Source: JAPXSY01 sp033812795 (lineage in GTDB: Bacteria > Verrucomicrobiota > Kiritimatiellia > RFP12 > UBA1067). Taken from it: a DNA stretch of 64,000 bases. Positions 60,102 through 64,000 of the stretch are shown piece by piece (positions within the stretch are counted from its first letter, which is position 1; the number at the start of each line of letters is the position of its first letter). The stretch spans positions 17,263 to 81,262 of the forward strand of contig JAPXSY010000007.1 of assembly GCA_033812795.1 (NCBI GenBank). Reading direction: 5' to 3'. The position numbers were made by a program, and so were the translations under genes. The notes below the pieces were generated by a model. The model ran no database searches, was not told where the DNA came from, and saw only the letters and a list, made by a program, of their open reading frames with translations.

Positions 60102-61229
60102 TCACCTGAACAGGTTCAGGAAGGGGCAGCCGCCCTCTTTCAGGTCGATCACGCTAAGGGTGTGGACCTCGTCGTTTCGGGTGTTTTTGAGTCCCGGGAA
60201 GGACATGTCGAAGTTCACGACCAGCAGCTTGTCGCCCCACACCATCGGCTCGCACGGCTGATCCAGCAGACCGTCCGCGCCGTCGGTGTCCTCGTTCTCC
60301 CACAGCAGTCCCATTGTCCCGGCCTTGATGTCCCAGTAGCGTACCGCATTGCGCTCGGAGTCCGTCAGGATGATCCAGTTCTTCTTCGCGTAGTAACAGA
60401 TGCCGTCACAGCACGGGAACACCTTCGGGTCGTAAAACAGCGTGGCCGGCTTCTCGTACGTGCCGTCCGGCTTCAGCCTGAGGATATAGAAGTGGCCGTC
60501 GCCGAAGTTGCCGGTGTAGAGGTTGCCGTCCTTATCGATGCACAGACCGTCCGCGCCAGCAGCGTCCTTGCGGTGCTCCAGCGGCTTGGTCTCGGTGGTG
60601 CCGAGGCAGTAGGGGTCGTTCGCGGCCTGCTCTTTGGGCAGCAGTCGGACCGGACGGTCGCGGAACGCGCTGATCGGCACGCGGTACACACCGCCCAGAT
60701 TTTTGCCGGCCACGTCAAAGAAGGTGTCCGTGAAAAAAATCGCGTTCCCCCGCACGCGCAGGGCGTTGGCGAGTTTGATGTTTTCGACCACCGGCTCGAT
60801 CTTGACCGGCTCGCCCGCTTTGTCGATCACCACGCGCATCACGCGCGATTTGTAGTTCTTGTTGCTGAAATACTGGTTGTCGCAGTAGTAGAGGTTGCCG
60901 TCCTCACCGAACTCCATGCCCATGGGCGCGCCGTGTCCGGTTTCGGGATGGACGAGACCCGTCACGAAAATCGACCACTTGCCGGAACGCTTGTCCATCT
61001 TCAGGATCGCGCCGGGATAGGATTTGTCCACGAAATTGGGCGCCGCCAAGAAGATGTTGCCGTGCCGGTCCTGAGCCAACCCGTCCGGTGTGTTGACGTG
61101 GTCGCCGAACCGTTTGAACAGCTTTGGCCGGTACGTTTCGCACGGGGCGCAGGCCTCATCCGCCATGGCGCCGCCTGCGGCCGTTACGAACAAGCCTGCC
61201 AGCAGATACGTTGTCACGTTGATTCTCAT
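60102..61229 (-). CDS. secreted SMP-30/NHL-like beta-propeller protein
   Basis: A 375-residue exported protein. AAGGAAAGGGA precedes ATG 61229; signal peptide MRINVTTYLLAGLFVTAAGGAMA. Propeller blades are visible as TPDGLAQDRHGNIFLAAPNF, MGMEFGEDGNLYYCDNQYF, GADGLCIDKDGNLYTGNFGD and CDGICYYAKKNWIILTDSER. Asn/Asp positions fit the metal site of SMP-30-type lactonases (for example GADGL and NFGD), so a sugar lactonase is possible. It has a CAPC motif after the signal and a CPFL end. No operon partner. Confidence 0.75.
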   Translation of the reverse strand: MRINVTTYLLAGLFVTAAGGAMADEACAPCETYRPKLFKRFGDHVNTPDGLAQDRHGNIFLAAPNFVDKSYPGAILKMDKRSGKWSIFVTGLVHPETGHGAPMGMEFGEDGNLYYCDNQYFSNKNYKSRVMRVVIDKAGEPVKIEPVVENIKLANALRVRGNAIFFTDTFFDVAGKNLGGVYRVPISAFRDRPVRLLPKEQAANDPYCLGTTETKPLEHRKDAAGADGLCIDKDGNLYTGNFGDGHFYILRLKPDGTYEKPATLFYDPKVFPCCDGICYYAKKNWIILTDSERNAVRYWDIKAGTMGLLWENEDTDGADGLLDQPCEPMVWGDKLLVVNFDMSFPGLKNTRNDEVHTLSVIDLKEGGCPFLNLFR

Positions 61230-61682
61230 CGCATATCCCTTTCCTTGTGCCGATGGCTGCGGCGGACCTCCGCCTGCCATCCGGATTAAACGTATCGAAA
61301 TCTTACCAAGCCTCTCCGGGAATGGCAATCACCTCAAAAAACGTGTCACGGCATAGGGGGTTCCAGAGGAACGCGCATGACCGGAAAGCGGAATCAGAAA
61401 CAGCAGTCCCGTGCTGGTTTCGGGTTCCTGGTCTTGGGTTTAGCGGTACCGCGTGTATGTCGGCTTGCGGCCTGCGGCATTTGACCTGCGGCGGGGGAGG
61501 CCTCTGATCCGACTGAACCCAGAAACCAAACCCTTCAGCGGTTCGGGAAACAGGAATGCGCCCCGATAGAGAAAAAGATCAAAATCGGGATTGATTTTTC
61601 CGGTGCTTTATCGCATATTTTCATCGTAATCATGACATGCGGGTGTGTCCCACGGATGTGGCTATAAAAAAAGGAAACAACC

Positions 61683-63314
61683 ATGACGACTCAACGAAAG
61701 ATGTCGATTCTCGCGTCGGTGTTATGTGCCGGAGTTGTTCAGACCGGATGGACCGCCACGTCGGCGTATTGGACCTTTCAGGATCAGGAGCCGGGCGTTT
61801 TGGCGACCACGCTGGTCAGTGAGGTCCACAGCGACGTGCTTGTCGGACAGGGTAAGTCCAACGGCTCAGGTCGGCTTCCCTCTCATGATGCGGACGTGCC
61901 GGCGACAAAAATCTACGACGGACTTTTCGGCCCGCTGCTCAACAGCAACAACACCGCCTCGCTCTATTTCACCAACGCGGTGGCATATCCGGCCCAGACC
62001 AATTCGCAGAACGGCGGTTACGTCGAAGTCGCGGACGTGCCCTCCCTGCTCTGCCCCACCAACTTCACGATCGAGTTTTTCGTGAAAATCGCCCGCGACG
62101 TGGACTGGCCGCTTCTGGTCGGCAAGGCACGCGAGCGCGGCGCAAGCTGGGCGATCGACATAGATCGAAACAATTCGCTGAAATTGCGCATGGATACGCA
62201 ACCGATCGATCAGCCGGGAACGACCAACGGGTTCAACGAAAACCTGCTCGGCTCGAATATCCAAGACGGCAAATGGCATCATGTCGCCGTCACCTACAGC
62301 GCACCGAAGAAGACCGCGACGTTTTATGTGGATTATGAGTATGTGTCCTCCAAGGCGAGTTACGCCCACGAAGTCACGTATAACACGAACAACTATCCCC
62401 TTCTGATGGGAAGGGGCGCGGGGAGTTATCAGGCCTTCGACGGCTGGCTCGACGAGGTGCGCCTGAGCGATGTCGTGCTGGCCCCCCACCAGTTCCTCCG
62501 CACGTACGCGGTGCCGGAAGACGCGCAACTGTACTATACGTTCGACGACGCGGCAACCGTGCCCAGCACCGCGACCACGCTTGTCTGCGAAGCCCATTCG
62601 CCTGACATGGACGGGCTTACCGCGGGTACCCGCCCGACCTTCAGCCCTGACATTCCGCCGGCGAGCACCACCCGGATCACGCAGGGATACAAGGGAACCG
62701 TGGTCAATGCGGACAACAGCTCTTCGCTGTTTTTCGTCAACACGGGGCTGCCCGGGAACACAGACTCCGCCTACGGTGGCCAAGTCGCCATTCCCGGCTT
62801 TCTGCACCCCTCCAATTTCACGGTCGAGGTGTTCTTCAAGATGAACCGGCATGTGAACTATCCCCTGCTTGTCGGCAAAGTCCGCACAGGGTCAAGCCCT
62901 ACTTGGTCGCTCTCCCTGTCCGGCGCGGATGATTTGGTCCGCTGCCGGTTCGACACATACCCGGTAGACTGGAATCTGGGTGAGCACACCTATGCCGAAA
63001 ATTCCCAGAACGGCTTCAACCAGTGTTTCTCTACGGGTGTCCCCGGTAACGATGGCAAGTGGCACCATGCGGCGTTCTCCTACGAGACCGCCACCAAGAA
63101 CGTGAAGATCTACGTGGACTATGTGCTGAAAGCGAACGGCACCACCATCAACCCGATCGTTTACACGGACGGCGACATCCTGATCGGCATGGGCGCGGGC
63201 GAACGGGCCTTTGACGGCTGGATTGACGAGGTGCGCATCACGCCGAGGCTCCTGACTCCCGACGAATTCCTCTACACGCAGCCGCGGCTCGGCACGCTGA
63301 TCACCCTTGATTAG
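61683..63314 (+). CDS. secreted protein with two LamG domains
   Basis: A 543-residue exported protein. AAAGGAAAC precedes ATG 61683; the signal peptide ends near GWTA (residue 24). It is a tandem duplication of a concanavalin A-like LamG domain: NFTIEFFVKIARDVDWPLLV, DGKWHHVAVTYS and FDGWLDEVRLSD (about residues 120-265) recur as NFTVEVFFKMNRHVNYPLLV, DGKWHHAAFSYE and FDGWIDEVRITP (about 375-525). Such domains bind glycans or surface ligands; no enzyme domain is attached. Upstream 61230-61682 holds no gene, only a faint GGTTTC-like echo near 61418-61440. Confidence 0.85.
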   Translation: MTTQRKMSILASVLCAGVVQTGWTATSAYWTFQDQEPGVLATTLVSEVHSDVLVGQGKSNGSGRLPSHDADVPATKIYDGLFGPLLNSNNTASLYFTNAVAYPAQTNSQNGGYVEVADVPSLLCPTNFTIEFFVKIARDVDWPLLVGKARERGASWAIDIDRNNSLKLRMDTQPIDQPGTTNGFNENLLGSNIQDGKWHHVAVTYSAPKKTATFYVDYEYVSSKASYAHEVTYNTNNYPLLMGRGAGSYQAFDGWLDEVRLSDVVLAPHQFLRTYAVPEDAQLYYTFDDAATVPSTATTLVCEAHSPDMDGLTAGTRPTFSPDIPPASTTRITQGYKGTVVNADNSSSLFFVNTGLPGNTDSAYGGQVAIPGFLHPSNFTVEVFFKMNRHVNYPLLVGKVRTGSSPTWSLSLSGADDLVRCRFDTYPVDWNLGEHTYAENSQNGFNQCFSTGVPGNDGKWHHAAFSYETATKNVKIYVDYVLKANGTTINPIVYTDGDILIGMGAGERAFDGWIDEVRITPRLLTPDEFLYTQPRLGTLITLD

Positions 63315-63533
63315 CGGGGGTTGGGGAGTGCGGCGGCATCCCGCCCTTCGGATCCTCCATGCGGCCTCCGGATGGTTTCCCAAGACCTCGCTTGAGACAG
63401 GAGCATCAATCTAGTATTATGGTCGCGTCTTAATGAGGAGGCGCTCGCTGTCGGCGCGCTGCGTCGCGGCAAGAGCCTGAACACCTTTGTGTGCAACGCT
63501 TGCATGAAGAGCGGGCACGGTATGGAGACAAGC

Positions 63534-64000
63534 ATGCGTGAGGGAACAACCCGGCGGGCGTTTCTGGTTCAGGCCGGAGTGGCGGGAACCGCGCTGGCCG
63601 GGGCGGCCGCGTTGACGGCGAAGGCGGGAAATCAGACAACGGAGGCAAGGAACATGGCGGAGAGCAAGAAGATTCTGGTGGCGGCGGACCCGTATGCGGT
63701 GTCACTGAAAGACGCCGTCGTGGCGCATTTGAAGGGCCAGGGATACGAAGTCACCGATTTCAGCACACGCGACGGCAAGGCGTGCCCCTATTTTGAAAGT
63801 GCGGTCGCGGTGTGCCGGGCCATGCAGGCCGGTCAGGCCCCGCGGGCGATTCTATTCTGCGGCACGGGCATGGGCATGTCGATTGTGGCCAACCGTTTCA
63901 AAGGCTGCACCGCCGCAGTGGTGGAGTCGGTCTACGCCGCGAAGATGTGCCGTGCGATCAACAACGCCAATGTGCTGTGCCTCGGCCAGATGATCTGGGG
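63534..64000 (+). CDS. Tat-exported RpiB/LacAB-family sugar-phosphate isomerase, 3' end beyond window
   Basis: 155 codons seen. GGAGA lies five bases before ATG 63534; ATGs at 63522 and 63504 are in frame but have weaker sites. TRRAFLVQAGVAGTALAGAAA is a twin-arginine signal. From residue 45 the RpiB/LacAB fold follows: KILVAADPYAVSLKDAVVAH, GYEVTDFST, RAILFCGTGMGMSIVANRF (the family GTGxG phosphate-binding motif), CRAINNANVLCLGQ. The usual catalytic Cys of RpiB, in the CGTGxG motif, is present. Export of an isomerase that normally acts on sugar phosphates is unusual and matches other exported sugar enzymes here. Confidence 0.85.
   Translation, partial: MREGTTRRAFLVQAGVAGTALAGAAALTAKAGNQTTEARNMAESKKILVAADPYAVSLKDAVVAHLKGQGYEVTDFSTRDGKACPYFESAVAVCRAMQAGQAPRAILFCGTGMGMSIVANRFKGCTAAVVESVYAAKMCRAINNANVLCLGQMIW

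Overview
The window looks like a chromosomal segment of a GC-rich, Gram-negative PVC-superphylum bacterium, most likely Kiritimatiellota or a close relative (Lentisphaerae/Verrucomicrobia). This rests on gene content, not on a search. There is a lipid A and outer-membrane set (lpxA, an LptF/G permease, an OmpA-type porin with thrombospondin type 3 repeats, lnt). There are also many secreted proteins of kinds typical of polysaccharide-degrading PVC bacteria: DUF4838, DUF6259, right-handed beta-helix, FGE-like and LamG proteins, Tat-exported Gfo/Idh/MocA oxidoreductases, a GH95 fucosidase and an HzsA-like di-haem protein. There is no rRNA, phage module, CRISPR array or transposase gene. One tRNA gene (Ala, GGC anticodon) is present.

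Layout. 1-1750: a visibly less GC-rich stretch with a truncated secreted protein, a small ORF, a DNA-3-methyladenine glycosylase and a possible integron attC remnant. 1898-5508: an HzsA-like cytochrome overlapping glycerate 2-kinase. 5515-7735: dispersed-repeat region around a small membrane protein and a cysteine-rich miniprotein, with a 170-bp MITE-like hairpin inserted in it. 7904-15082: Gfo/Idh/MocA, DapA-like and Gfo/Idh/MocA genes (all exported), then a beta-helix protein. 15096-16286: a radical SAM protein. 16825-30495 (minus): a six-gene, closely spaced putative polysaccharide-utilisation operon (tandem DUF4838, secreted beta-rich protein, tandem FGE-like, SIS/MurQ-GCKR-like lipoprotein, DUF6259, DUF6765), divergent from an AraC/XylR-type regulator at 30679-31863. 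31851-38852: phosphoribosyltransferase, a repeat-rich gap, a HExxH peptidase, ferredoxin, a beta-propeller, a metallophosphoesterase and an exonuclease. 38846-46926 (minus): envelope genes lpxA, lptF/G, ompA, a transglutaminase-like gene with lnt, and a YeeE/YedE pair. 47064-55542: panD, tRNA-Ala, a second beta-helix protein, a PLC-like protein, hisC and two small secreted proteins. 56319-64000: GH95, deoC, beta-propeller, double LamG and a Tat-exported RpiB-like isomerase cut by the window end.

The most distinctive feature is a family of intergenic repeats in nine clusters. Each is built from runs of GGTTTC units and arrays of RTCGNN hexamers that start after ATCCAA and end in ATCGAY before a TTTAACCAC box. 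Of the 24 arrays I could parse, 20 contain exactly six hexamers (36 bp), while the order of the unit types differs between arrays. Clusters often end in a fixed terminus, CCTAAAAAGAGCAGTTGAAC. They make long stop-free frames on both strands that should not be called genes.

Functional theme: the carbohydrate enzymes appear to act largely outside the cytoplasm. Even families that are normally cytoplasmic (Gfo/Idh/MocA, DapA-like aldolase, MurQ/GCKR-like SIS, RpiB) carry Tat or lipoprotein signals here. This suggests extracytoplasmic processing of an unusual glycan or sugar acid, with glycerate kinase and deoC as possible cytoplasmic outlets.
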